The translations under genes and the position numbers were made by a program. A stretch of 43,224 nucleotides of DNA, from contig NZ_JAINVZ010000038.1 of assembly GCF_019890615.1 (NCBI RefSeq), positions 1-43,224 on the forward strand, given 5' to 3'. The stretch's first letter is position 1. Each line of letters opens with the position of its first letter. Source of the stretch: Streptantibioticus parmotrematis (GTDB taxonomy: Bacteria > Actinomycetota > Actinomycetes > Streptomycetales > Streptomycetaceae). Below are positions 7,116 to 15,063 of the stretch, one piece after another. The notes beneath the pieces were generated by a model. The model searched no databases. It was not told the DNA's origin and worked only from the letters and a program-made list of their open reading frames with translations.

Positions 7116-7540
7116 GGTACAGGGTGCTTGGGCGCAACGTGGACTCACCTCGTCTCAGTCAGGAGGGGCTTTGCCGGACCGACCCTCTGGTGAAGGCACG
7201 AACTCTCGCCGCGTTGCGAGGGCACTTCCTCTTGGAGTCGCCGGAAGTCCCCGTGGTTGACGCCGTCTTCGATGACCTGGAACTCGTCCTCGGCGAGGAT
7301 GCCGAGCTGACAGGTGCAGACGTAGCGCGCCTCACGCCACGTCTGCACCTGGTGTACCGACGCATCCTGCTCGCCGCCAGCCAGCCGAGCAGCGGCGTCC
7401 GCCCCGAGACGGCCGCGGCGTCCCGGAATCTCTTAGTCGAGAGATTCCCGAACGAGTTCGTCCCGGCCCGCGCCCACCTTCGACGTCTAGCCATGGCCGT
7501 TTCGGATCTGCTCGACGAGCTGCTGGAGGACATGCCGTGA
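7112..7540 (+). CDS. Small helical protein, DUF6415-like
   Basis: The 142-residue protein starts at the ATGA overlap with the ATPase gene. It is rich in charged helices: DLELVLGEDAELTGADVARL, then a LTPRLHLVYRRILLAA helix, and a C-terminal ARAHLRRLAMAVSDLLDELL helix. Length, helix arrangement and neighbours resemble the DUF6415 proteins found beside regulators and biosynthetic genes in Streptomyces; this match is by eye and moderate. A role as a partner of the ATPase or HTH system is inference. The next gene starts at GTG 7537, again overlapping the stop. Confidence 0.65.
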   Translation: MRYRVLGRNVDSPRLSQEGLCRTDPLVKARTLAALRGHFLLESPEVPVVDAVFDDLELVLGEDAELTGADVARLTPRLHLVYRRILLAASQPSSGVRPETAAASRNLLVERFPNEFVPARAHLRRLAMAVSDLLDELLEDMP

Positions 7541-8049
7541 ACCTTCTAGCGACTGCGGCCGGGCAGCACGACCGCACCCGTACGTCTCTGTCGGTCGAGA
7601 TATTGCCCGCTCGCGAAGCCTACGACTACGAATTCGTAGCCGCGCGGCTGCACGACCAGGGCCTTCTGGCCGGTAGCGTCGCCGTGCGCATCTTCCGGGC
7701 TCCGCTCCTCGCAGTACCGGTAGGCGGGTGTCGACGGGGCAGACGGACGGACATAGGACCGGTGACGGCAGCCTTGGCCGTTCGCTCAGCCCTCCTCGGC
7801 CGACCGGGCTTCCCCCTGCTCCGGGTCAGCTTGTCCAGGGACGCACGCGGGGAGAGTTGGCTTGTCGAATGGGGCGAACAGGCGCTGGGTCACCGCGCTG
7901 GCACCCCGGAGCGGCTTCGATTCTTCGGGTACTCCGATTGCGGGCGCTGCCGACTGTCCTCACCGGTCGCCCTGCGGCCCTGCGCGAACACTGTCGGCCT
8001 CGGCGTCCGTGGGCATCAGCGTGAGACGGACACAACCCGCCACCTCTAG
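7537..8049 (+). CDS. DUF6302-like protein
   Basis: The 170-residue protein starts with GTG overlapping the previous stop. The central part (REAYDYEFVAARLHDQGLL, SVAVRIFRAPLLAVPVGG, then TAALAVRSALLGRPGFPLLR and WLVEWGE) follows the pattern I associate with DUF6302 of Streptomyces. ERLRFFGYSD follows and probably ends the conserved domain. The last 30 or so residues (CGRCRLSSPVALRPCANTVG) look atypical and Cys-containing, so the 3' end may have shifted frame relative to homologues. The function is unknown; such genes occur in small operons with HTH and ATPase regulators. Confidence 0.65.
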   Translation: MNLLATAAGQHDRTRTSLSVEILPAREAYDYEFVAARLHDQGLLAGSVAVRIFRAPLLAVPVGGCRRGRRTDIGPVTAALAVRSALLGRPGFPLLRVSLSRDARGESWLVEWGEQALGHRAGTPERLRFFGYSDCGRCRLSSPVALRPCANTVGLGVRGHQRETDTTRHL

Positions 8050-8061
8050 ACGGCCGCCCTG

Positions 8062-8214
8062 GTGAACCGGTGCTTCGAGCAGATCATCGGCGCGGCGCAA
8101 GACCCGGACTGGGAAAAGCGGCCCCTCGCAACTCACGTCAGGGGCATGGCACCTCGGATCGGTGGCCGGGATCCACCTCTGTGGAGTTGCGTTCTCCGTA
8201 CGCTCCGCGCGTAG
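8062..8214 (+). CDS. Possible 50-codon gene in the leader region of the lanthipeptide locus
   Basis: A GTG-initiated frame encodes a product beginning MNRCFEQIIGAAQDPDWEKR. The first 30 residues look like a real helical peptide, while the rest is Pro/Arg-rich. No clear ribosome site precedes it. It occupies the 217-bp gap before the precursor gene and could equally be non-coding leader or a gene remnant. Confidence 0.2.
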   Translation: MNRCFEQIIGAAQDPDWEKRPLATHVRGMAPRIGGRDPPLWSCVLRTLRA

Positions 8215-8266
8215 GTGCCCGGCAGTAACACCACCCGCATTTCACATCGACACCACGGGAGTTCGA

Positions 8267-8440
8267 ATGAGTCCCCAGATCACCCACAGCAGGCAGGCAC
8301 AGCCCACGGGCCTCGGCGCGTCGGACGGCTTTGACCTGGACGTCACCCTGGTCGAGGTCGGCGACACCGCCGGGCTGGTCAGCCTGACCGACGACGGCTG
8401 CGGCGAGACCTGCGGCGCCTGCACGACCAACGTCGCCTGA
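8267..8440 (+). CDS. FxLD family lanthipeptide precursor
   Basis: The 57-residue peptide starts at ATG 8267 after GGGAG. An upstream in-frame TTG-type extension is not needed. The leader carries the family motif FDLDV at residues 22-26 (F-x-L-D), and the core region is LTDDGCGETCGACTTNVA. The core has three Cys (45, 49, 52) and nearby Ser/Thr (39, 41, 48, 53, 54), which supply thioether partners. Asp-Asp-Gly (42-44) is a favoured site for succinimide or isoaspartate formation, matching the methyltransferase encoded downstream. LanB should dehydrate Ser/Thr, LanC should close rings, and the FxLD methyltransferase should act on Asp. The leader protease and exporter are not in this window. The mature product and its activity are unknown. 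Confidence 0.92.
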   Translation: MSPQITHSRQAQPTGLGASDGFDLDVTLVEVGDTAGLVSLTDDGCGETCGACTTNVA

Positions 8441-8459
8441 TCAAGGCACACGGAATCCA

Positions 8460-8494
8460 GGCCGGTGCCTTCGCGCAGCGCGAAGGCACCGGCC
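8460..8494 (+). terminator. 17-bp perfect hairpin between precursor and lanB: attenuator
   Basis: Arms 8460-8476 and 8478-8494 are exact inverted complements with one base between, so the real loop is the central 3-5 nt. The hairpin starts 19 nt after the precursor stop and ends 26 nt before the lanB start. A strong GC hairpin here is typical of lanthipeptide operons, where it protects precursor mRNA and lowers read-through into enzyme genes. Confidence 0.8.
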
Positions 8495-8520
8495 GCCCGC
8501 CTGGACCCCCGAAGGTTGCG

Positions 8521-11500
8521 ATGGCTTCGAGCACCGCGTTCCGCGCCGGGAAGACTGCTCTCCTCCGTGCGGTCGCCCAGCCGGAACTTCACGTTCCCCC
8601 CTGCCCAGACCTGGACGCCACCTCTGCGCAGGACACGGCAGCCCGCCTCGCGTGGCTGCGCGAGGTCTCGGCCGTGGAAGACCTCGCCGAGGCCCTGGAG
8701 CACGCCAGCCCGGTCCTGGCCGCCCAGGTTCGGGCACTGTGCTCCGCCGAAACTCCGTCCGACCGCGATGTGCGGCGAGCCGCTGCCTCGGTGGCTCGCT
8801 ATGTGTCGCGCGCCGCGCAACGGGCAACCCCCTTCGGACTGTTCGCCGGCGTGGCCCCAGCCATGATCGGCACTCGGGCCGAGGCGAACTGGGGCTCCGA
8901 CCACACGGTGGTCGCGCGGACCAGCGCGGAGTGGCTGACGGCGGTCGTGGAGCGGCTGGAGTCCTGCCCCGAACTGGTGGAACGGCTTGCTGTGACCCTC
9001 AACAACGCCGCCCAGGTGCGCGGCGGACAACTCGTGGTGCCGTACCAGTCCGACGGCCAGGGCGAGCGGCAGCGGGCAGTCGAGGCGTCCATGGCCCTGA
9101 CCGATCCGGTACGCATGGTCTTGGACACCGTCCGGGAACCCATCTCTGTGGGCACCCTCGCCGACAAGCTGGTGGCGGACTTCCCCACAGCGGGCCAGCG
9201 GAGGGCGCAGCAACTCGTACGAGGGCTGATCCACAACCACGTGCTGATCACCAGCCTCCACGCGCCGAGCACGGAGACCGAGGTTCTGAGCTACCTGCTC
9301 GGACAACTCGACGCCGTGAACGCAGACACGATCGCGCCCGTGGCCGACCTGATCCGTGATCTGCGCTCGGTGCAAGCCGAACTGCACGGGTGCGGCACCC
9401 GGCGCGACCGAACCGCGGCTGCCGACAGGATGCGCGCACTCGTTCCGGACCTCCGCCGCCATCCCCTCGCCCTCGACCTGTGCTTGGACGCCACGGTCGA
9501 GTTGCCGGATCTGGTCGCCCGCGAGATCGAGCGCGCCGCCAGCGTCCTGACCCGGGTCAGCCCCCTGCCCTACGGGACCGCCGCGTGGAAGGCATACCAG
9601 CGGCGGTTCTACGAGAAGTACGGCATCGGCACGCTGGTGCCCCTCAACGAGGTCGTCGCCGACAGCGGCACCGGCTTCCCCGACGGATATCCCGGCACCC
9701 GGGCCGCCGATCGTCGCTCGCGCCTGTCCGTTCGCGACGACACCTTGGTGCGACTGGCGCAGGCCGCCGTTCTCGACGGCCGCGACGAGGTGATCCTCAC
9801 CGACGAGGTGATCGCCGCCATGGACCTGGGGCCGGAATCTCCGAGGGTGCCTCCTCACCTGGAACTGACCGTGCAGGTGCACGCCGCGAGCACTGAGGAG
9901 CTGCAACGGGGCCGCTTCCGTCTCGAATTGGTGAGCGTGTCGCGCGGCGTCGGCGTCACCACCGGCCGCTTCCTCAGTGTGCTGGCTCCCGAGGATCACG
10001 AGCGGCTGACCGCAGAGCTGTCTGACCTGCCGACCGCCGACGCCGGCACCGTCGCTGCCCAGTTGTCCTTCCCTCCACTGCGTCCCACCAGCGCCCACGT
10101 CACCCGTGTCCCGCAGGTCCTGCCCACCGTGATCAGCGTCCAGGAGCACCGAGGTACCGACAGCGACGTGCTCACGCCGCACGACCTGGCGGTGGGCTGC
10201 GACGGACGCCGCATGTACCTGGCGGCACCGAAGCGCGGCCTGCGGATCGAGGCCGTAGGGATGCACGCGCTGAACCTCAAGGAGCACACGCCGCCCTTGG
10301 TCCGGTTCCTCACTGAGCTGCCCCGCGCCCAGTGCGCGCAGGTCACCATGTTCGACTGGGGCGCCGCGGAGGCGATGCCGTTCCTACCCCGGCTGCGCTA
10401 CGGCCGCACGGTGCTCGCCCCGGCCCGATGGTGGCTGGAGGCCGCCGAGCTGCCCGGCCGTGACTGCCCGCAGGACGAGTGGGACGCCGCTCTCCAGGGG
10501 TGGGGCACCCGGCGGAGGTTGCCGGGGCGGGTCCACCTGGCCGAAGGCGATCGACGCCTCCTCCTCGACCTCGCCCTCGCCGCGCACCGAACCCTGCTGC
10601 GCCAGCACCTCACCCGGGCCCCGTCGGCGGTGCTTGTGGAAGTCCCTGATCTCGACGCCTACGGCTGGAGCGATGGGCGCGCACACGAGGTCGTTGCACC
10701 TCTCAGGGCGGTCCGGCCCCCGGCTTGGCCCGTGCTACCGGCCCCCACCCCCGCCCGGACCTTCTCCCCGGCGCAGATCCAGACGCCGGGCGTCTCCTCG
10801 CTGCTGCTCGCCACGCTCTACGGCGACCTGCGCCGACAAGACGTCCTCCTCGCTCGCTACGTCCCTGACCTGTTGGACCGGCTCAGTGATCCGCCCTGGT
10901 GGTTCATCCGATTCCGCGACCCGGACCACCACCTCCGGCTGCGCATCGCGCTGCCGGAATCCGACGCCTTCGCCGAGACCGCACATGCTGTTGGCACCTG
11001 GGCCAACGAGCTACGCGCAGCCGGCCTGTTGTCGGACGTACGCTTCCCGACGTCTTACCGCGAGATGGGCCGATGGGGCTCCGGCTCAGCGTGGGACGCA
11101 GCCGAGGACGTCTTCCGCGCCGACTCGCGATCCATCGTGGCCCAGCTCGGCCTGCGGCAGCAACCGTCCAGGCGCGCGCTGGTGGCCGCCCACACCATCG
11201 CTATCGCCACAGCGTTCCTCGGTAGCACCGAGGCCGCGATGCGCTGGCTGGCCGCCAACATCCCCTCCTCGATGCACGCTCGCGTGCCGCGCCCGGAGTT
11301 CACCGAAGTCGTACGGCTGGCCGACCCGACCAACGACTGGGCGGCGCTGCGCGACGTAGCAGGCGGGCAGGCCATCGTGGAGGCGTGGAGAGAACGGGAC
11401 GCGGCACTATCCGCTTACCGCCCCCACCTCTTCGGCCCGGACACCCAAGGAGTCCACCCGGACGACGTCCTCTCCTCGCTGCTGCATGTCCACTTCGTGC

Positions 11501-11592
11501 GGCACGTCGCGGTCGACTTCCCGGAGGAAGAAGTCTGCCTCTACCTCACCCGCGCCGCCGCCCTGGCCTGGCTGTCTCGGAGGGCACGGTGA
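8521..11592 (+). CDS. Lanthipeptide dehydratase LanB (full length)
   Basis: The 1023-residue protein starts at ATG 8521 after GAAGG. The N-terminal lantibiotic dehydratase domain runs from about residue 15 to 700 and carries the hallmark RATPFGLFAGVA near residue 100. The C-terminal SpaB_C-type elimination domain runs from about 745 to 1020 (PWWFIRFRDPDHHLRLRI, YREMGRWG, SLLHVHFVRHVAVD). Enzymes of this type glutamylate Ser/Thr of the precursor using glutamyl-tRNA and then eliminate glutamate to give dehydroalanine or dehydrobutyrine. Both halves are present in one chain here. The stop overlaps the lanC start as GTGA, so the two are translationally coupled. It acts in the cytoplasm, probably with LanC. 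Confidence 0.93.
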   Translation: MASSTAFRAGKTALLRAVAQPELHVPPCPDLDATSAQDTAARLAWLREVSAVEDLAEALEHASPVLAAQVRALCSAETPSDRDVRRAAASVARYVSRAAQRATPFGLFAGVAPAMIGTRAEANWGSDHTVVARTSAEWLTAVVERLESCPELVERLAVTLNNAAQVRGGQLVVPYQSDGQGERQRAVEASMALTDPVRMVLDTVREPISVGTLADKLVADFPTAGQRRAQQLVRGLIHNHVLITSLHAPSTETEVLSYLLGQLDAVNADTIAPVADLIRDLRSVQAELHGCGTRRDRTAAADRMRALVPDLRRHPLALDLCLDATVELPDLVAREIERAASVLTRVSPLPYGTAAWKAYQRRFYEKYGIGTLVPLNEVVADSGTGFPDGYPGTRAADRRSRLSVRDDTLVRLAQAAVLDGRDEVILTDEVIAAMDLGPESPRVPPHLELTVQVHAASTEELQRGRFRLELVSVSRGVGVTTGRFLSVLAPEDHERLTAELSDLPTADAGTVAAQLSFPPLRPTSAHVTRVPQVLPTVISVQEHRGTDSDVLTPHDLAVGCDGRRMYLAAPKRGLRIEAVGMHALNLKEHTPPLVRFLTELPRAQCAQVTMFDWGAAEAMPFLPRLRYGRTVLAPARWWLEAAELPGRDCPQDEWDAALQGWGTRRRLPGRVHLAEGDRRLLLDLALAAHRTLLRQHLTRAPSAVLVEVPDLDAYGWSDGRAHEVVAPLRAVRPPAWPVLPAPTPARTFSPAQIQTPGVSSLLLATLYGDLRRQDVLLARYVPDLLDRLSDPPWWFIRFRDPDHHLRLRIALPESDAFAETAHAVGTWANELRAAGLLSDVRFPTSYREMGRWGSGSAWDAAEDVFRADSRSIVAQLGLRQQPSRRALVAAHTIAIATAFLGSTEAAMRWLAANIPSSMHARVPRPEFTEVVRLADPTNDWAALRDVAGGQAIVEAWRERDAALSAYRPHLFGPDTQGVHPDDVLSSLLHVHFVRHVAVDFPEEEVCLYLTRAAALAWLSRRAR

Positions 11593-12860
11593 CCAGTCCC
11601 CTCGCGCTGGAGGTCGCGGACGCCGTCGCCGACCTCTTGGCCGATCCCAACACCGCCCCGGTGAGCCCGCGCACCACAACCACCGACCGGCAGCAACTCG
11701 CCTACGGCCCGCTGGGAATCGCACTGCTGCACATCGAGCGAGCCGCAGCCGACCGCGGCCCGTGGCAGCGCGCCCAAGCCTGGCTCGCAGCCGCCACCCG
11801 GGAACCCTTCACGAGCGGACCCGACAGCCATCCCTTCTACGGTGCCCCGGCGCTCGCCCATGCCGTGGCGTGCGCCGCCGACCACCAACCTGCTTCGTAC
11901 CAGCGCGCCCTCCGAGACCTGGACGCGCAGATCGACCGCGACGTACGCCGTCGTCTGGATGCAGCGCACCGCCGGATCGACGCCGGCGAACTGCCGGAGC
12001 TGGCCGAGTTCGACGTAATCCGTGGTCTCAGCGGCTACGGCGCCCACCTACTCCACCGCGACCCGCTGAGCCCGACTCTGAGCAGGGTCCTGCACTACTG
12101 CGTCCGTCTCGCCGAGCCGGTCGGGCACGACGGCGAACGACTGCCCGGCTGGTGGGCAGCTTCCGGGCCCTCCGGCCGCCCGGACGAACGCTTCCCCGGA
12201 GGACACGCGAACAGCGGCATGGCCCACGGCATCGGAGGAGTCCTCGCCCTGCTGGCCCTCGCTGCCCGGCAGGGCAACACCGTCGGCGGCCACTACGAGG
12301 CGATCCGAACGATCTTGGCGTGGCTCGACCGGTGGCGAGAGAACGGCCCCGGCCCGGCTTGGCCGTACTGGGTCACGCGTGACGAACTCCGCGACGGTCG
12401 TCTCGCCCCTGTCGCCCCGCGCCGCCCCTCGTGGTGCTACGGAACCGTCGGCCTCGCCCGTGCCCAGCAGCTCGCGGCCCTCGCCCTGGGCGACTCCCCC
12501 CGCCAGGCCGAGGCCGAGAACGACCTCGTCGCCGCCATCACAAACTCCGCGCAGCTCAAAGCCACGGTTGATGACGGCCTGTGCCACGGCATCTCCGGGC
12601 TTGCCCACGTCGCGGCCCGGACGGCCGCCGACGCACTTCCCTCAACCGCCTCGCAGATCCGGACGGTCATACCGGCTCTCCTGAGCGTGTTGTGCCCGCC
12701 GGGCGCCTACCCCGCCGCGGTGGCCGCGGCCCTGCTGAAGGACGAGGGAGCGGGGCCCGGCTTCCTCGACGGGGCCGCAGGGACAGCCTTTGCCCTGCTC
12801 GCACCTGCCTCCGCCGCCTCGCCCGTATCCGCCTGGGACTCCTGCCTGCTCCTCGCCTGA
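11589..12860 (+). CDS. LanC-like lanthipeptide cyclase
   Basis: The 423-residue protein starts at GTG 11589, overlapping the lanB stop. LanC landmarks are in order: GHANSGMAHGIGG with the catalytic-site His, PSWCYGTVGLA with the first zinc Cys, and LCHGISGLAH with the second zinc Cys and zinc His. The alpha-alpha toroid repeats (GLSGYGAHLL, GIGGVLALLALAA, GTVGLARAQQL, GISGLAHVA, GFLDGAAGTAFALL) are recognisable. All three zinc ligands are present, so it should be active. It adds Cys thiols of the core to dehydrated residues to form thioether rings. The methyltransferase start is 23 nt downstream. Confidence 0.93.
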   Translation: MTSPLALEVADAVADLLADPNTAPVSPRTTTTDRQQLAYGPLGIALLHIERAAADRGPWQRAQAWLAAATREPFTSGPDSHPFYGAPALAHAVACAADHQPASYQRALRDLDAQIDRDVRRRLDAAHRRIDAGELPELAEFDVIRGLSGYGAHLLHRDPLSPTLSRVLHYCVRLAEPVGHDGERLPGWWAASGPSGRPDERFPGGHANSGMAHGIGGVLALLALAARQGNTVGGHYEAIRTILAWLDRWRENGPGPAWPYWVTRDELRDGRLAPVAPRRPSWCYGTVGLARAQQLAALALGDSPRQAEAENDLVAAITNSAQLKATVDDGLCHGISGLAHVAARTAADALPSTASQIRTVIPALLSVLCPPGAYPAAVAAALLKDEGAGPGFLDGAAGTAFALLAPASAASPVSAWDSCLLLA

Positions 12861-12882
12861 CGTCTCCGATCGAAGGACCCCC

Positions 12883-14964
12883 ATGGACCACGACCGCTGG
12901 CACCAGCACAACATCGTCTTCATCGAGCGCGAGAACGGCAAGCGCGCCATCGCCGAACGCCTCGGTCCCGCGCTGCTCGCGGCGGAGCGCGCCGGACAGC
13001 TCGGAGGCTGGTGGTTCATGAACAAGCAGCCGTGGCCACTGCGCTACCGGGCCGTCGAGCCGTCACCGCTGGTTGAGTCGGCCTTGAGCGGACTCGTTGA
13101 GGACGGCACGGTGCAATCCTGGCTGCCCGGCATCTACGAGCCGGAATCCGCCGCCTTCGGTGGAGCCCTCTCGATGGACGCCGCCCACGACCTGTTCCAC
13201 GAGGACAGCAGGCACCTGCTCACCTACCAGCCCGGTCCGGGACGCGTCGGGCGCAGGGAGACCGCTGTCCTGCTGTTCAGCGCCCTGATGCGTGCCGCCA
13301 ATCTGGACTGGTTCGAGCAGGGAGACGTCTGGGCGAAGGCCGCCGCGCTGCGCACAGCCCCCGTCCCTCTCACACCGGAGCGGACCGCCGCCCTCATACC
13401 GGCGATGCGCACGCTGATGACCGTCGACGCCCACAGCCTGTCCGTCGCGGGCGGCCCCCTCGACGGCCACGCCGAGTGGGTGGCGGCGTTCGAGCGGGCC
13501 GGTACGACGCTGGCCTACCTCGCCAGCGGTCCCGGCCTCTCGCGTGGCCTACGAGCCGTCATCGCCCACCACGTGATCTTCCACGCCAACCGGGCTGGTC
13601 TCCTTCCAGACGACCAGAGCGCCCTGTTCAACATCGCACGAGAGGCAGTCATGGGATCGAGTGACAACACCGCGTCGTCCGCCGGGAGCACGCCCGAAAG
13701 CACTAGCGTCAGGGCGGTGAACACCGACACGATCACCACCTCCCAGGCCGACGCCGCGCGGCTCCGCAACGACCTGGTCGACAAGATCCGTGAGTCCGGA
13801 TACGCCCGCACTCCCGAGGTCGAGAACGCTCTGCGCACGGTGCCGCGCCACCTGTTCGTGCCGGACTCAACTCTCGAAGACGCCTACGCCAACACCCCGG
13901 TGAACGTGAAGTACGACACCGACGGCACGTCGATCTCCTGCGCCTCACAACCCGGAGTCGTCGCCCTCATGCTGGACCAACTGGAGGCTCAGCCCGGCGA
14001 GCGCATCCTCGAACTCGGCGCTGGCACCGGCTACAACGCCGCCCTCCTCGCGCAACTCGTCGGCGAGAGCGGCCACGTCACGACCATCGACGTCGACGAC
14101 GACCTCGTGGAGGGGGCCCGCGAGCACCTGGCCGCAGCCGGGGTCACCAACGTGGAGGCCCTGACCCGCGACGGGGCGGTCGGTCATGCGGAGGGAGCGC
14201 CGTACGACCGGATCATCGCAACCGTCGGCGCGCACGGGGTCCCGCACGCCTGGATGCAGCAACTCTCCGACGGGGGACGGCTCGTCGTGCCCCAGCGTCT
14301 CAAGGGCAGCGTGTCTCGATCCATCGCCTACGAGAAGCGCGACGGCCGCTGGACCAGCGTCAGCAGCAAGATGAACACGTTCATGCCGCTGCGGCGGGGC
14401 ATCGCCGACGACGACCGCCGCGTCATCACGCTCAGCAGCGACGGCACCGTACGCCTCCAGGCCCCCGCCGGGCAGACCATCGACGCCGAGGCCCTGGCCG
14501 GTGTGCTGGAACAGCCGCGCACCGAGGAGTGGACCGGGATGATGGTCCGGGCTATGGAGTCCCCGGAGTGGATGGAGCTGTTCGTCTCCTGCTCCGTGCC
14601 CAGCGGGCTGATCCGGATGCTGTTTCCGCAGGACGCCAAGGGGACGGTCCTCACGGACGATCCCTACCCGTCATCCACCGCAGCCGTGGACAAGGGCGCC
14701 CTCACCTACCTCGCCCGGCGCCTGTCGGAGCAGAAGACCCCGGAGGGCGGCAAGCTCTGGGAGTTCGGGGTCATCGGCCACGGACCCGGCAGCGAGGACC
14801 TGATCGCACGGGTCGCCGACGCGATTCGCACGTGGGACCGCGAGTTCCGGGACCGTGAGGCCACGTTCGAGATCCAGGACCTGGGCGCTCCGGCACTGGA
14901 GCCGAGCCCCGGTCTCTTCGCTCTGGACACCCCGCTGAACCGCATCGTCATCGACTGGCGGTGA
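12883..14964 (+). CDS. FxLD-system O-methyltransferase fused to thiopeptide-type bacteriocin domain
   Basis: The 693-residue protein starts at ATG 12883 after GAAGGACC. Residues about 5-255 (RWHQHNIVFIERENGKRAIA, WWFMNKQPWPLRYR, then AHDLFHEDSRHLL) match the thiopeptide-type bacteriocin biosynthesis domain related to SpaB_C. Residues about 290-480 are a protein-L-isoaspartate O-methyltransferase domain, with RTVPRHLFVP, the SAM-binding LELGAGTGYNAALLAQL near 374-390, and YDRIIATVGAHGVP. The C-terminal 200 residues are specific to the FxLD family. It probably methylates an Asp side chain of the modified peptide, which then collapses to succinimide and hydrolyses to isoaspartate or stays as aspartimide. 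The Asp-Asp-Gly in the precursor is the likely target, by inference. Confidence 0.9.
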   Translation: MDHDRWHQHNIVFIERENGKRAIAERLGPALLAAERAGQLGGWWFMNKQPWPLRYRAVEPSPLVESALSGLVEDGTVQSWLPGIYEPESAAFGGALSMDAAHDLFHEDSRHLLTYQPGPGRVGRRETAVLLFSALMRAANLDWFEQGDVWAKAAALRTAPVPLTPERTAALIPAMRTLMTVDAHSLSVAGGPLDGHAEWVAAFERAGTTLAYLASGPGLSRGLRAVIAHHVIFHANRAGLLPDDQSALFNIAREAVMGSSDNTASSAGSTPESTSVRAVNTDTITTSQADAARLRNDLVDKIRESGYARTPEVENALRTVPRHLFVPDSTLEDAYANTPVNVKYDTDGTSISCASQPGVVALMLDQLEAQPGERILELGAGTGYNAALLAQLVGESGHVTTIDVDDDLVEGAREHLAAAGVTNVEALTRDGAVGHAEGAPYDRIIATVGAHGVPHAWMQQLSDGGRLVVPQRLKGSVSRSIAYEKRDGRWTSVSSKMNTFMPLRRGIADDDRRVITLSSDGTVRLQAPAGQTIDAEALAGVLEQPRTEEWTGMMVRAMESPEWMELFVSCSVPSGLIRMLFPQDAKGTVLTDDPYPSSTAAVDKGALTYLARRLSEQKTPEGGKLWEFGVIGHGPGSEDLIARVADAIRTWDREFRDREATFEIQDLGAPALEPSPGLFALDTPLNRIVIDWR

Positions 14965-14982
14965 TGGCCGCCTCAACCTGAT

Positions 14983-15021
14983 GGTGGCGGTGCCCGCGTC
15001 CGATCGGCGGGCACCGCCACC
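14983..15021 (+). terminator. 15-bp perfect hairpin ending the lanthipeptide operon
   Basis: Arms 14983-14997 and 15007-15021 pair exactly around a 9-nt loop, 18 nt after the methyltransferase stop. There is no T-run, as usual for Streptomyces. It marks the likely end of the lanthipeptide transcript. Confidence 0.8.
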
Positions 15022-15063
15022 CTCTCGCCCACCGCATCCCGCACCCGTCGCCCCGGGGGGCAC

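Noticed and set aside
8242-10287. 681-codon open frame on the minus strand
   Set aside because: It lies antisense to the precursor and lanB, which have clear family motifs; the composition is shadow-like.
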